Numbered from the stretch's first letter, positions 9,091-17,241 are shown. The stretch: 64,000 nt of DNA from an uncultured Clostridia bacterium (GCA_948471525.1 CAOKSY010000003.1:62001-126000); one strand, 5' to 3'. Notes: a model not told the origin generated them from the letters alone. Made by a program: numbers and translations.

Positions 9091-9565
9091 TTACGACAGC
9101 TCTTTTCCTCTGTATATCCCTGCTTTGCGGGCTATCGCAAACAAATTCTCCTTGTCGCCTTTGACGAGTTTGCCGTCTTTATCGGGAGGAAGATTGACTA
9201 CCATACTGTTGAACGTAGATCTGATTATATTTATCCGCCTTACGGCTTCGTCGACGTCCATAAGAGTGGTGCCGCTTTCATATGTATCGGAATAAAACCA
9301 TTTTCCTTCTATACGGGAACAGACCGTATGCTCGAACGGAAGATAATATTTCTGATCCTTAAAAGTAAATATCTTGGGATCGTCCGCCCTGCACATATGA
9401 GGATCCCAAAGTCTGAAATCGGACGGGAACATACGTATCGGGTCGCCTTCCTGTTGCGACAGCGGCATATATCTCTTTTTTGGCACTCCCTTCTTGCCGT
9501 TGAATTTGCCTATTGTAAGATTCACGCCCACGTGACAATCCGGCTGAAGAGTCTTGACAAAAGAA
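9091..9565 (-). pseudogene. GH29 alpha-L-fucosidase, C-terminal fragment
   Basis: About 157 residues in one frame resemble the C-terminal part of a GH29 catalytic domain. The pieces are a FVKTLQPDCHVGVN stretch (the region just past the nucleophile), the YYLPFEHTVCSRIEGKWFYSD substrate-side strand, NSMVVNLPPDKDGKLV, and an ending like ARKAGIYRGKEL. The N-terminal half with the catalytic Asp is absent. The frame is closed upstream by a TGA near 9578. It abuts a beta-carbonic anhydrase fragment, so a deletion appears to have joined two dead genes. A complete GH29 gene lies at 43250-44803. Confidence 0.65.
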
Positions 9566-9840
9566 TAAAGTCATCCCGTCGGCCACGTTGCCCGCCGCGC
9601 GAATTACAAACAGATCTCCTATACCTGCGGAAAAGATACTCTCGGAGATAACTCTCGAATCCGAACAGGAAATTACTACGGCGTACGGACTTTGACCGTT
9701 GCGGCTTGCAAAACTGCGCGCTTTGGGAGACACGTCTCCGAGACATCGCTCGCGCAAATAAATCTTGCGTTTCCGTCCTTCAATTTTTCCAGCGCAGAGA
9801 CAGCATTGACAGAAATCTCTTCCGCATACTTTTCTTTCAT
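9566..9840 (-). pseudogene. Beta-carbonic anhydrase, N-terminal fragment with frameshift
   Basis: The gene starts normally: AAAGGAG, then ATG at 9840, giving MKEKYAEEISVNAVSALEKL and a DGNARF motif typical of beta-carbonic anhydrases. The frame then shifts near 9725. The next frame carries NGQSPYAVVISCSDSRV (zinc Cys and Asp-Arg dyad) and GDLFVIRAAGN. Homology ends just after AGNVADG, at about 9572, so the second zinc-site motif and the C-terminal half are lost. The frameshift and truncation together make this a pseudogene. Confidence 0.75.
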
Positions 9841-9865
9841 CTATGGAAACTCCTTTTGTAGAAAC

Positions 9866-10345
9866 TTATCTATTGCGTTTGCCTGTTATCGACGTACAGT
9901 CTATGCGGAAAACGCAAGTCTTTTCAAGTAATGCGCGAGAATATTCATATTCGCCACCTCCGCCATTTGCCTGCGAAATTATCAGATCGAGCGCGCGGCT
10001 CTTATCTTTGTCGGATTCAATAAATTCGACTTTTCCCTCGCCGGCGACGCTTGCGTAACTCCAACTTAAAGCGCAAGGATTGTTTTCCGCTTCGCCGATC
10101 AGCCCGTTGGACAGGTCTATTATAAAATACACTTGAGGATATGCGCGCAATATATCTATTTTTCGCCCCTCGCCGGCGCTGTGAAAATACAATATCAGAC
10201 CGTCGTCTTTTCGCTCGTATCCGTAATTCATTACAGCGATATAAGGCTTGCCGTTGTCCGACATCGCAATATGCGCGACGTTATGCCCGCGCACGATCTG
10301 GAATATTTCTTCTATGTCCTTTATCTCTCTGTCAATTCTTCTCAT
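9866..10345 (-). CDS. Pyridoxamine 5'-phosphate oxidase-like flavoprotein
   Basis: This 159-residue protein has the split-barrel FMN-binding fold of the PNPOx-like family, related to NimA-type proteins. The pattern HNVAHIAMSDNGKPYIAVMN at the N-terminus and LYFHSAGEGRKIDILR in the middle are the usual FMN-phosphate and dimer segments. The family contains flavin- or heme-dependent reductases, and the substrate cannot be read from sequence. It lies 10 bp after the HD-domain gene on the same strand and upstream of the carbonic anhydrase remnant, so these formed one transcription unit. Confidence 0.82.
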   Translation of the reverse strand: MRRIDREIKDIEEIFQIVRGHNVAHIAMSDNGKPYIAVMNYGYERKDDGLILYFHSAGEGRKIDILRAYPQVYFIIDLSNGLIGEAENNPCALSWSYASVAGEGKVEFIESDKDKSRALDLIISQANGGGGEYEYSRALLEKTCVFRIDCTSITGKRNR

Positions 10346-10355
10346 AACTATCGCT

Positions 10356-10955
10356 CTATTTACCTACTACTTCATATATATCGCGCCCTGTCAGATCTTC
10401 AAAATATTTTTTAAGCGCTAAATTCTTATCCCATTTGTCCTGAGGATAACTTCCGTAGCGTTTTTTTACGTCGCTCATCCTCTCTTCAATATCTACTATT
10501 CCCTCGGCGGCGCCCATCGCGTCGCAAAGCTGTATAAGCCTGTCGTAATCATCGTATTCTACGGCGTGCAAAGCGTCTTCAAGTTCTTTCAACTCAGAAT
10601 CATCTATATCGATTTTGCCTATATACGTCCCGATATCCTTTATCCCGAAGGAATGCGTAAGACATATCCTCGCGACTTGCCTATACCCCAAGCCGAGCAT
10701 ATATTTATATCCGTCGTAGACGTGTCCCAAATGACGCGTCCCGAATCTCCTGCCTATATCGTGCATAAGTCCTAATACGTAAGCTTTTTCGCCATCCATA
10801 CCGCAAGCCGAAGCTATTCTTTCCGCGCACAGAGCCACGTTGCGACTGTGCTCCGTCCAAGGTCCGAGATTGTGCGAAGATGCTTCGGCAAGAATTTCTT
10901 CCGCCGTTTTTTTGTCAGGATATTCTTTATTTGATAAATCTTTCATTATCGGCAT
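10356..10955 (-). CDS. HD-domain phosphohydrolase
   Basis: This 199-residue metal-dependent phosphohydrolase of the HD superfamily has its metal ligands in order: TEHSRNVALCAERIA (first His), LMHDIGRRFG (His-Asp pair) and later LGHVYDGYKY and LTHSFG. The C-terminal helices are consistent with a stand-alone nucleotide-phosphohydrolase domain. The substrate is unknown. The ATG at 10955 sits 1 bp past the stop of the upstream gene and has no clear ribosome site, which suggests translational coupling. A second ATG at 10946 is an alternative start. Confidence 0.85.
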   Translation of the reverse strand: MPIMKDLSNKEYPDKKTAEEILAEASSHNLGPWTEHSRNVALCAERIASACGMDGEKAYVLGLMHDIGRRFGTRHLGHVYDGYKYMLGLGYRQVARICLTHSFGIKDIGTYIGKIDIDDSELKELEDALHAVEYDDYDRLIQLCDAMGAAEGIVDIEERMSDVKKRYGSYPQDKWDKNLALKKYFEDLTGRDIYEVVGK

Positions 10956-10956
10956 T

Positions 10957-12096
10957 TTATTTGATAAGCTTTTTTACAATATGTTTCAACGTCTTTTCCG
11001 AAGTCTTTTTCTCAAAATCGGAAAGTTTGTCAAAATTGCTAAACGTGCCGCCGTCGTCACCCGACCATCCGATAAGCCATACGTTTTTGAGATCGTCGCC
11101 AAGATTGTCGCTGTCGGACTTATACTTGAAGACGTGATACTGCGCTCCTTTTATCTTGGTCACTCCCAACAATTCGATCTCGTCGGGCAAAGCGTTCAAC
11201 TCCGTAGGGTAGGTGAGCCAGTGCGCAAGATCGCTCTTGGCAAGATACTCCGCCGTATCGAGTTCCTTGGGGAAAAGATCTCCTTTGCCGCACTTGTCCA
11301 ACGCTCTCTTTGTGAAAAGCGCATACTTGAGATCTTGAGCAAGCGATCTCACCGTCTCGTCGGACACGTTGCGCTTATTTTCCAACAACGTCTCGAATGC
11401 AAAAAACTTTATTATGTTTTTATCCAACATAACGGCTTTTTCAAGCAACCCGAGCAATCTGTCGTCGGCGTAACACTTGCTTACGTCAAGCGCGAATTCG
11501 AGGACGGTTTCGCCGTCTTCGTCGATGGTATCGGGATTCTTGAGCAGTCTCTCCATCTCGGTGGCGGTGAAGTCCGCCAAAGAGGCTCTTGCCTCTGCCG
11601 TCATATTCTTTATCTTCTCTTTATATTCATTGATGCCTCTATAGAGCATCGACCTCTGATAATCGTCTTTGACGGAACTTGCGATAGCGAGCGCTTTGTC
11701 TACGTCGCTTTTTTCTATCTTGGAAAGTTTAAACATTTCGTCGACTGCGTTTTCGAGCGTTCTCTCAGCCGATACCGCGGCGACCAACTTTTTTATCAAT
11801 TCAAACTCCGCTTCGGCGCTTTCGTTCGGCTTGCCCAATACCGTATATATCATCAACAACCTGTCTTCATAAGCAAACAGATTCTCCTTTTCTCTATAAT
11901 TCTTTGCTTTGGGAATTACGTTCAAGATCCTCTCCATCTCCGAGAGGGCAAACTTTTTTATCTCGTTTTTCTCCGATTCCGAAATGCGTCTGATATTTTC
12001 TCTGATTATATTGCCCAAATACTCTAGCAAGCGCGCGTTTTCTTCATAATTTTCGCTGTTTCTTATACCGTCAAAAATTTGATCAAACTGTGACAT
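10957..12096 (-). CDS. Uncharacterised helical protein
   Basis: I do not recognise this 379-residue protein. It has no signal peptide or membrane segment. Residues 1-280 are almost wholly alpha-helical, with repeating helical hairpins rich in Glu, Lys, Leu and Ala, like an armadillo/HEAT-type scaffold. Residues 285-379 form a different, more globular module with Trp residues (LAHWLTYPTEL, NVWLIGWSGDDGG). It is the first gene of a unit with the HD and PNPOx-like genes. Codon use resembles its neighbours. Confidence 0.6.
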   Translation of the reverse strand: MSQFDQIFDGIRNSENYEENARLLEYLGNIIRENIRRISESEKNEIKKFALSEMERILNVIPKAKNYREKENLFAYEDRLLMIYTVLGKPNESAEAEFELIKKLVAAVSAERTLENAVDEMFKLSKIEKSDVDKALAIASSVKDDYQRSMLYRGINEYKEKIKNMTAEARASLADFTATEMERLLKNPDTIDEDGETVLEFALDVSKCYADDRLLGLLEKAVMLDKNIIKFFAFETLLENKRNVSDETVRSLAQDLKYALFTKRALDKCGKGDLFPKELDTAEYLAKSDLAHWLTYPTELNALPDEIELLGVTKIKGAQYHVFKYKSDSDNLGDDLKNVWLIGWSGDDGGTFSNFDKLSDFEKKTSEKTLKHIVKKLIK

Positions 12097-12186
12097 ATTA
12101 CTTATCTCCGTGACTTTTTTCTTTTATTATATCACTTCGAGACGATCATTTCAAGCCCCGGCTTTGTCGCCGCGCCTCATTTTTCC

Positions 12187-12215
12187 TTGCGGCAAACGAT
12201 GAGATAGTGTATACT
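12187..12215 (+). promoter_or_regulatory. Promoter of the GNAT gene
   Basis: TTGCGG and TATACT are separated by 17 bases, about 30 bases before the start codon. GCGGAG provides the ribosome site just before the ATG at 12245. Confidence 0.6.
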
Positions 12216-12244
12216 TTCAATAGATAAGCGCGGAGATAAAAAAC

Positions 12245-13015
12245 ATGTACGCAAATAAAGAAATAATTAATATAGCAATGCGACAGTCGGCGTTGGACAA
12301 CAACTGCAAAGTCTCGGATTTTTTAGAAAGCCATAACGTGATAGTCGGCTCTAAAATAAGCGCTTTTGCGAGAAAATACTATAGCGAACCCATTACCTGC
12401 AATCTTGTCTCGTACGGCAACAATATAGTCGCTTCCGTCAAAGACGAATACAGAGACGTCGTAGAAGAATATATTGATAAATACGAATTTTATCATTGTT
12501 TTGAGACGCCGAATATTCATAGATTGGACAATAGCTTGAGCAAATACTCTCAAAAAGTCTGCTTTATGGCAGAATATTTTCTGCCCGACATGGAAAAGAT
12601 CAAACCTCTCAATTGCGACTATCAGATAAAGATCCTGCAAAGAGAAAATCTAATCAGCCTGTATTTGCCCGAGTGGAGCAACGCTCTGTGCGAAGCAAGA
12701 AAGGAATTGGATATGCTCGCCGTCGGCGCTTACGACAACGGAAAACTCATCGCTTTGGCAGGCTGCTCCGCCGACTGCGAAGATATGTGGCAGATAGGCG
12801 TCGACGTATTGCCCGCATTCCGCAAAAAAGGCGTCGCGGCTGCCTTGACAAGCCGTCTGGCAATAGAAATTTTAAATAGAGACAAGGTGCCGTTTTACTG
12901 CTGCGCCTGGTCAAATATTCCGTCAGCGCGCAATGCCATAAAGAGCGGCTTTCTTCCCGCATGGGTAGAAATGACAGTCAAGCCGTCTTCCATAGTCGAC
13001 GAAATGATCAAATAG
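12245..13015 (+). CDS. GNAT-family N-acetyltransferase
   Basis: This 256-residue protein has a C-terminal GNAT acetyl-CoA-binding domain. The motif-A segment GVDVLPAFRKKGVAAALTSRLA lies near residue 195 (RKKGVA binds the pyrophosphate). It is followed by a beta-bulge strand and YCCAWSNIPSARNAIKSGF, a typical motif B. The N-terminal 120 residues form an extra domain of unknown role, as in several Clostridial two-part GNAT proteins. The acceptor substrate is unknown. The gene is monocistronic with its own promoter. Confidence 0.85.
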   Translation: MYANKEIINIAMRQSALDNNCKVSDFLESHNVIVGSKISAFARKYYSEPITCNLVSYGNNIVASVKDEYRDVVEEYIDKYEFYHCFETPNIHRLDNSLSKYSQKVCFMAEYFLPDMEKIKPLNCDYQIKILQRENLISLYLPEWSNALCEARKELDMLAVGAYDNGKLIALAGCSADCEDMWQIGVDVLPAFRKKGVAAALTSRLAIEILNRDKVPFYCCAWSNIPSARNAIKSGFLPAWVEMTVKPSSIVDEMIK

Positions 13016-13086
13016 GAAGATCAATATATTATATTTTTTTTGAATGGAGCAGAACGCTCCCCTCTCATATTAATAAAATTATCTTA

Positions 13087-13650
13087 TCATTGATACTTAA
13101 TCATTTGATCTAATATATGACGCATATCGGATTTCAATATTTCAATATCTATCGTTTTATCATATACCGCGCTTATATAATACATATTATCGTCAATATA
13201 ATATATGATCGTCAAAGAATTTTTCCGTACTTTACCGTTTTCTGCATTGAAGAGATAAGTAATTGTTTGATTGTTGTATTCATCTGTTATCAAATACTTA
13301 GAATATTCTTCCATAATACCGATGCCCAACCCGTCATGTGAGTCTGCGGCAATATAGATATTTCTATTACTGTCATTAAGACTGATAGAATATCCCGTAC
13401 TTCTCTTTGGATTTATTTCAAATCTGGTGAGCACTACGCCCATATGTCCCTCGATATAAATAATAGAACATTCGACGTCGCCTTCAAAAGGCAATTCCGA
13501 AGGCATACTATATTTATCGTTCAACTTTTTATTCAGTTTGTCCAACGTAACGTCTTCTCTTGTTACAGGCTGCAATCCCCAATATAAAACTCCCATTGCG
13601 ATCACAATAAATACTATCACGCTCAACGCAATCAATAACTTCTTCTTCAT
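13087..13650 (-). CDS. Uncharacterised membrane-anchored protein
   Basis: This 187-residue protein has Lys residues at the start, one hydrophobic segment at residues 5-25, and an extracytoplasmic beta-rich domain of about 155 residues. No lipobox Cys follows the hydrophobic segment, so it is probably an uncleaved anchor. I do not recognise the domain. AT-rich composition and isolation between a convergent GNAT gene and the repeat array suggest a local accessory gene. The ribosome site GGAGGTGGG precedes the ATG. Confidence 0.6.
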   Translation of the reverse strand: MKKKLLIALSVIVFIVIAMGVLYWGLQPVTREDVTLDKLNKKLNDKYSMPSELPFEGDVECSIIYIEGHMGVVLTRFEINPKRSTGYSISLNDSNRNIYIAADSHDGLGIGIMEEYSKYLITDEYNNQTITYLFNAENGKVRKNSLTIIYYIDDNMYYISAVYDKTIDIEILKSDMRHILDQMIKYQ

Positions 13651-13819
13651 AATCCCACCTCCATTCTATCTCACAATATACTACACTTGACAATAGCCGT
13701 TTGTATCGCAGGCTTGAAAATTCTTTAAAATAGAAAAAGATCTAGCGTCTTGTGCGAGCGTCACTATTTCGATCTGTCCGTCTATTACCTACTCAAGCAA
13801 GCCGCCGCTTCGGTAATGC

Positions 13820-13849
13820 AAAAAGGAGCGCGTTTCTTGCGCTCCTTTT
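13820..13849. terminator. Repeat-borne terminator, copy 1
   Basis: The hairpin AAAAAGGAGCGC/GCGCTCCTTTT has a T/A tract on either strand. It is identical to copies 2 and 3 and lies downstream of tRNA-Val on the minus strand. Confidence 0.75.
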
Positions 13850-14013
13850 GCGTTGCCGTCCAAGGCATGGCTTGCGGTCTGGTGGGCAATATAGGATTCG
13901 TAAGGAGCGTAGCGACGGAATAGCGAGCAAGCGTCCTAGCGTCTTGTGCGAGCGTCACTATTTCGATCTGTCCGTCTATTACCTACTCAAGCAAGCCGCC
14001 GCTTCGGTAATGC

Positions 14014-14043
14014 AAAAAGGAGCGCGTTTCTTGCGCTCCTTTT
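14014..14043. terminator. Repeat-borne terminator, copy 2
   Basis: The same hairpin lies 194 bp from copy 1. It would act as a backup terminator for tRNA-Val. Confidence 0.75.
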
Positions 14044-14207
14044 GCGTTGCCGTCCAAGGCATGGCTTGCGGTCTGGTGGGCAATATAGGATTCGTAAGGA
14101 GCGTAGCGACGGAATAGCGAGCAAGCGTCCTAGCGTCTTGTGCGAGCGTCACTATTTCGATCTGTCCGTCTATTACCTACTCAAGCAAGCCGCCGCTTCG
14201 GTAATGC

Positions 14208-14237
14208 AAAAAGGAGCGCGTTTCTTGCGCTCCTTTT
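14208..14237. terminator. tRNA-Val terminator (repeat copy 3)
   Basis: This is the hairpin closest to tRNA-Val, about 30 bases after its CCA end on the minus strand, with a run of U residues. It is the primary terminator of the tRNA. Confidence 0.85.
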
Positions 14238-14267
14238 GCGTTGCCGTCCAAGGCATGGCTTGCGGTC

Positions 14268-14342
14268 TGGTGGGCAATATAGGATTCGAACCTATGACTT
14301 TCTCCACGTCAAGAAGACACTCTCCCTCTGAGTTAATTGCCC
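14268..14342 (-). tRNA. tRNA-Val (GAC)
   Basis: A complete cloverleaf can be drawn: acceptor GGGCAAT/ATTGCCC, D arm ACTC/GAGT, anticodon stem TCTTC/GGAGA with loop TTGACGT (anticodon GAC, Val), T arm ATAGG/CCTAT with loop TTCGAAT, discriminator A and an encoded CCA. Its 3' end is copied twice in the neighbouring repeats. Confidence 0.95.
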
Positions 14343-14396
14343 ATATTATTTAATACCGAAATATTAAATATCAAAGATATTATCGGCACAATTCGA

Positions 14397-14425
14397 AGTA
14401 TAGCGGTTATCCGACAAAAAGTCAA
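14397..14425 (-). promoter_or_regulatory. tRNA-Val promoter
   Basis: TTGACT and TATACT are separated by 17 bases on the minus strand, about 50 bases before the mature 5' end of tRNA-Val. Confidence 0.8.
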
Positions 14426-14497
14426 GATAATTCGCAAAATTAATTTCAATTTATTATATTTCCAAAATCAGTCTACGCCGAAGAATAATAAACTTAC

Positions 14498-14528
14498 GCC
14501 GCGAGCGCAACGTTATGCGGCTCGCGGC
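14498..14528 (-). terminator. Hairpin after the DUF4091 gene
   Basis: The 9-bp stem GCCGCGAGC/GCTCGCGGC lies 16 bases past the stop of the gene at 14544. The following bases are only moderately T-rich, so termination may be partial. Confidence 0.55.
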
Positions 14529-14543
14529 AAGTCTAATATCATA

Positions 14544-16166
14544 TCACAATTTAGCTTTGATAGCGGCGTTGATCGCTTCCCTGATTTCCAACTGCCATTC
14601 ATCGCTGTGAGGATATTCGGCAAAAGTTATCGGCTTTGACAGTCCGCTCTCCAATATACGCATTGTCTCTTCCCTTCCTATAAGACTCTCCGCAAGTTGA
14701 AGCGCGCGCATATCCTGCAAACCGTCGTTGAAAACATTGAGTCTTAAAGACTTGAGCGGCATTCCGTCTTTTCCCGGATATACTACATAGGAATCGCCCG
14801 AAGGGAAATATCCGCCCGCGTCGCTTTCTTTGAAAGGATCTAGAGCACCCACGGAAAGACGCTTGAACCAGAAATTGTATCCCCAATGCAAGAAGCCTTT
14901 TACACCGTATTTATAAAGTTGATATCCCAACACTCTGTTTCGCTGAGACGGCATAGAGAAAAATCTATTGGAGACGTCCTTAAACTGCGCGCCGCAGTTG
15001 TAAGTCCAAAGTTGAGGAACGTTGCCGATAAAAGGAGCTATGTGGTCGGTCGCCGGGATAGGCAATTTTACCAAGCCTTTTTTATAAAAATCATAATCGC
15101 TCAGAGCGTCGATTATTTCAAATTCTCCGAACAGCTCCTTTACTATCGAACTTGCCTTGCCGTAGCTGCGTTTTGCAATCGACATCGGCTCGTCGGATAC
15201 ATGGAAAAATACTCTGTCGAATACGCCTTTATCTCTGAGAAATCTCTTGAGTTCGGGAGCCAGCGCCGCAAGGAACGCGCGATATTTCTTTCCTGCGCCC
15301 CTTGTGTTCCAACCGAAAATACGCTTTTCGATTCCGTCCACCTTAGCTACGATCTTGGGACATTTTTTTGCGCCCCATTGCGTAAACAGATGCGACATCT
15401 CGTAATACTTAATGCCTATCCTTTCGCACATGTCTATCCACTTGCTCAGATTATCGAAAGCAAAAGTATAATTTCCGTCTTTGATCTCTACGTCGATCAG
15501 TTGGACGGTCTTTCTCTCTTTTCCGATCTTTGTATCGAGTGGCGGCGTAAAGATGGGAGTCAAACACATATTCATTCCGTAATCGCAGGCCGTCTTGAGA
15601 TAATTCTCGACGATCTCCCAATAGCGGTCGGAAAATACCGGCACGTCATAATAGTGAGCCAAGCAGTCGGTATGGAACCAGTTTGTATAGATCAAACTCT
15701 GTTGCGGCAAAAGCGCGTCAATAATATCCAAAGTAAAGTCTACGCTCTGAGTCGCTCCGTCGGCCTTGAGATATACCGAAACGACCGTCTCTTTGCACGG
15801 CAAAACGTCTTTTGGCGCAATTTCTATCCAAATACTTTTCCACTTATTCGCGACCAACTTTACCTCGCCGTCGCAAGGGATAAGCAGATCGGGAAAGTAG
15901 CCCGATTCTTTTCTGAGCGTATAGCTGTCCTGAGCGTTTGCGACAGGCATACCCGAATATATTTCCTCTACGACGTACAACTTTACATCATCGCCCAAAT
16001 CCGATCTTACGGTCACTCCGAGAGCGCAGTCTACGTCGCCTTTTACCGCGATCTGTACGGACGCTTTCTCGTTTTTGAACATACTCAACTTGGAAAACGG
16101 TTTGGCAGTAGGCGCCTCATCCGAAAACACCTTGACCAGCGAACTCAACGGGATTATTTCTAACAT
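14544..16166 (-). CDS. DUF4091 / GH123-like glycoside hydrolase
   Basis: This 540-residue protein has an N-terminal beta-sandwich (about residues 1-150), a central TIM-barrel-like domain (YTNWFHTDCLAHYYDVP, then FFHVSDEP near 315), and a C-terminal DUF4091 region (GVKGFLHWGYNFW, NVFNDGLQDMRALQLAE). This arrangement is shared with GH123 beta-N-acetylgalactosaminidases. The Asp-Glu in VSDEP matches the usual acidic pair of that group. Activity on GalNAc-containing glycans is inferred, not shown. No signal peptide is visible. I chose the ATG at 16166 because GGAGGAG lies 6 bases before it. A longer frame to 16187 would translate that ribosome site. Confidence 0.75.
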   Translation of the reverse strand: MLEIIPLSSLVKVFSDEAPTAKPFSKLSMFKNEKASVQIAVKGDVDCALGVTVRSDLGDDVKLYVVEEIYSGMPVANAQDSYTLRKESGYFPDLLIPCDGEVKLVANKWKSIWIEIAPKDVLPCKETVVSVYLKADGATQSVDFTLDIIDALLPQQSLIYTNWFHTDCLAHYYDVPVFSDRYWEIVENYLKTACDYGMNMCLTPIFTPPLDTKIGKERKTVQLIDVEIKDGNYTFAFDNLSKWIDMCERIGIKYYEMSHLFTQWGAKKCPKIVAKVDGIEKRIFGWNTRGAGKKYRAFLAALAPELKRFLRDKGVFDRVFFHVSDEPMSIAKRSYGKASSIVKELFGEFEIIDALSDYDFYKKGLVKLPIPATDHIAPFIGNVPQLWTYNCGAQFKDVSNRFFSMPSQRNRVLGYQLYKYGVKGFLHWGYNFWFKRLSVGALDPFKESDAGGYFPSGDSYVVYPGKDGMPLKSLRLNVFNDGLQDMRALQLAESLIGREETMRILESGLSKPITFAEYPHSDEWQLEIREAINAAIKAKL

Positions 16167-16246
16167 AATTATCTCCTCCGGACACATTGCTGTTCCGAAT
16201 ACATTCTAGCATAAATTTTGCAAAATATCAATATCAAAAACAAAAA

Positions 16247-16262
16247 CGGCGCATAAACGCCG
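16247..16262 (-). terminator. Terminator of the HAD gene
   Basis: The stem CGGCG/CGCCG with a 6-base loop is followed on the minus strand by TTTTTGTTTTTG, 32 bases after the stop at 16294. Confidence 0.8.
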
Positions 16263-16293
16263 CTCAAATAAATCTATGTCGACAGCGGATATG

Positions 16294-16995
16294 CTATCTG
16301 CGCGACAACTCATCGATAAGTTTCTCCAACTCTCGATATCCGCCGACGGAATAATCAGGCACAATATCCTTTATTTTCTTCCCCTCTCGATTAAAAAGTA
16401 TAGTCTTTATTCCGCTGTTTATGCCGCCTTGAATATCCGAAGTCAGCGAATCACCGATGATATACGTATCTTCGAGATCGTACTCCCCTATATCCGCAAT
16501 CACTCTGTCAAAAAACGCTTTTGACGGTTTTGCAAGTCCCATCTCCTGAGATATGTACAGTTTTTTAAAATATCTTCCCAACCCGCTCGATTTCATTCTC
16601 ATCTTTTGAGTTCGCGTAATGCCGTTGGTCACGCAATAGACGTCGTGTCTCAAGCTTATCCTAGATAGAAATGCTCGCGCGCCGCGGATTATCCTCTTGC
16701 TGTGCGCCATATTCTCTTTGTAATCTTCGCCCAGCGCCACCGCGTCGAGACCTGTCAAACCGAAATGATCGAATAGTTCTTCGAACCGCGTATAGAATAT
16801 CTGCTCGCGCGTTATTTCCCCTCGCTCGAACATATCCCACATACGTCTGTTGATCTGTTTGAATTTATCCGCTACCCTCTCGCCGTCGGCAATGCCGTGA
16901 TCTTTGCACAGCAAAATTATCGAATCCCTTTCGGAATTGTCAAAGTCAAGCACGGTATCGTCTGCGTCGATAAGCAACGTAAGTCTCTTTTCCAT
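16294..16995 (-). CDS. HAD-family phosphatase, YjjG-like nucleotidase
   Basis: This 233-residue HAD hydrolase has motif I LLIDADDTVLDFDNSE near residue 8 (nucleophile Asp and general acid Asp), a helical cap at residues 20-95, motif II CVTNGITRTQKMRM, motif III Lys in GLAKPSKAFFD, and motif IV IIGDSLTSDIQGG. The TNG motif and cap type match YjjG-like pyrimidine nucleotidases that clear non-canonical dUMP-type nucleotides. The ATG at 16995 has no obvious ribosome site. TATAAT boxes lie just upstream, so the message may have a very short leader. Confidence 0.85.
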   Translation of the reverse strand: MEKRLTLLIDADDTVLDFDNSERDSIILLCKDHGIADGERVADKFKQINRRMWDMFERGEITREQIFYTRFEELFDHFGLTGLDAVALGEDYKENMAHSKRIIRGARAFLSRISLRHDVYCVTNGITRTQKMRMKSSGLGRYFKKLYISQEMGLAKPSKAFFDRVIADIGEYDLEDTYIIGDSLTSDIQGGINSGIKTILFNREGKKIKDIVPDYSVGGYRELEKLIDELSRR

Positions 16996-17053
16996 AATGT
17001 TATTATAACATATTATAAGAGATCTTAACAAATATTTAAACAAAGCGCGAACA

Positions 17054-17087
17054 AAAAATCGCACGGCGATCAAACCGTACGATTTTT
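17054..17087 (-). terminator. Rubredoxin terminator
   Basis: The stem AAAAATCG.ACGG/CCGT.CGATTTTT begins 2 bases after the rubredoxin stop and ends in a T tract on the minus strand. Confidence 0.9.
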
Positions 17088-17088
17088 C

Positions 17089-17241
17089 TCATATCTGTTC
17101 GAATTCCTCTTTACCCATTCCGCAGGTAGGACAGAAAAATTCGTCGATATCGCTCCACTTCGTACCGGGAGCTATTCCCGTTTCTTCGCAGCCTTTCTCT
17201 TCATCGTAGATCCAGCCGCATACTTTGCATACATATTTCAT
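17089..17241 (-). CDS. Rubredoxin
   Basis: This 50-residue one-iron electron carrier has both CxxC knuckles: YVCKVCGWIYDEE at residues 3-15 and FFCPTCGMGKEEF near residue 38, with the conserved Gly, Tyr and Trp around them. Length and sequence match stand-alone rubredoxins, which in anaerobes feed peroxide- or superoxide-reducing enzymes. ACGGAGG stands 9 bases before the ATG and a strong terminator follows, so it forms its own transcript. Confidence 0.96.
   Translation of the reverse strand: MKYVCKVCGWIYDEEKGCEETGIAPGTKWSDIDEFFCPTCGMGKEEFEQI

Larger units (their letters stand above)
13742..14288. repeat. Three tandem 194-bp repeats containing the tRNA-Val 3' end
   Basis: Copies begin at 13742, 13936 and 14130 and look identical by eye. 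The third is cut at 159 bp where it runs into the intact tRNA-Val. Each unit holds tRNA 3'-flank, a strong hairpin terminator and then the last 21 bases of tRNA-Val including CCA (TGGTGGGCAATATAGGATTCG on the plus strand). In copies 1 and 2 this is followed by a 35-bp linker starting TAAGGAGCGTAGCGACGG. Open frames of 120-135 codons in the array merely track the repeat and have no start signals. Bases 13651-13741 contain nothing recognisable. Confidence 0.95.

Noticed and set aside
13046..13060. GGAGCAGAACGCTCC hairpin as a terminator between the GNAT gene and its convergent neighbour
   Set aside because: The T tract lies before the stem on the plus strand and there is no U run after it in either direction, so it does not fit an intrinsic terminator.
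13742..14288. CRISPR array
   Set aside because: The repeats are 194 bp, contiguous with no variable spacers, and contain tRNA and terminator sequence. No cas genes are nearby.
13752..14353. Three overlapping frames of 121-135 codons in the repeat array, apparently encoding near-identical small proteins
   Set aside because: They run through the terminators and tRNA 3' ends, have no ribosome sites, and their identity only reflects the 194-bp DNA repeat.
16996..17073. A longer start for the HAD phosphatase (26 extra residues)
   Set aside because: The family begins at LTLLIDADDT, and the ATG at 16995 puts this motif at the expected position.
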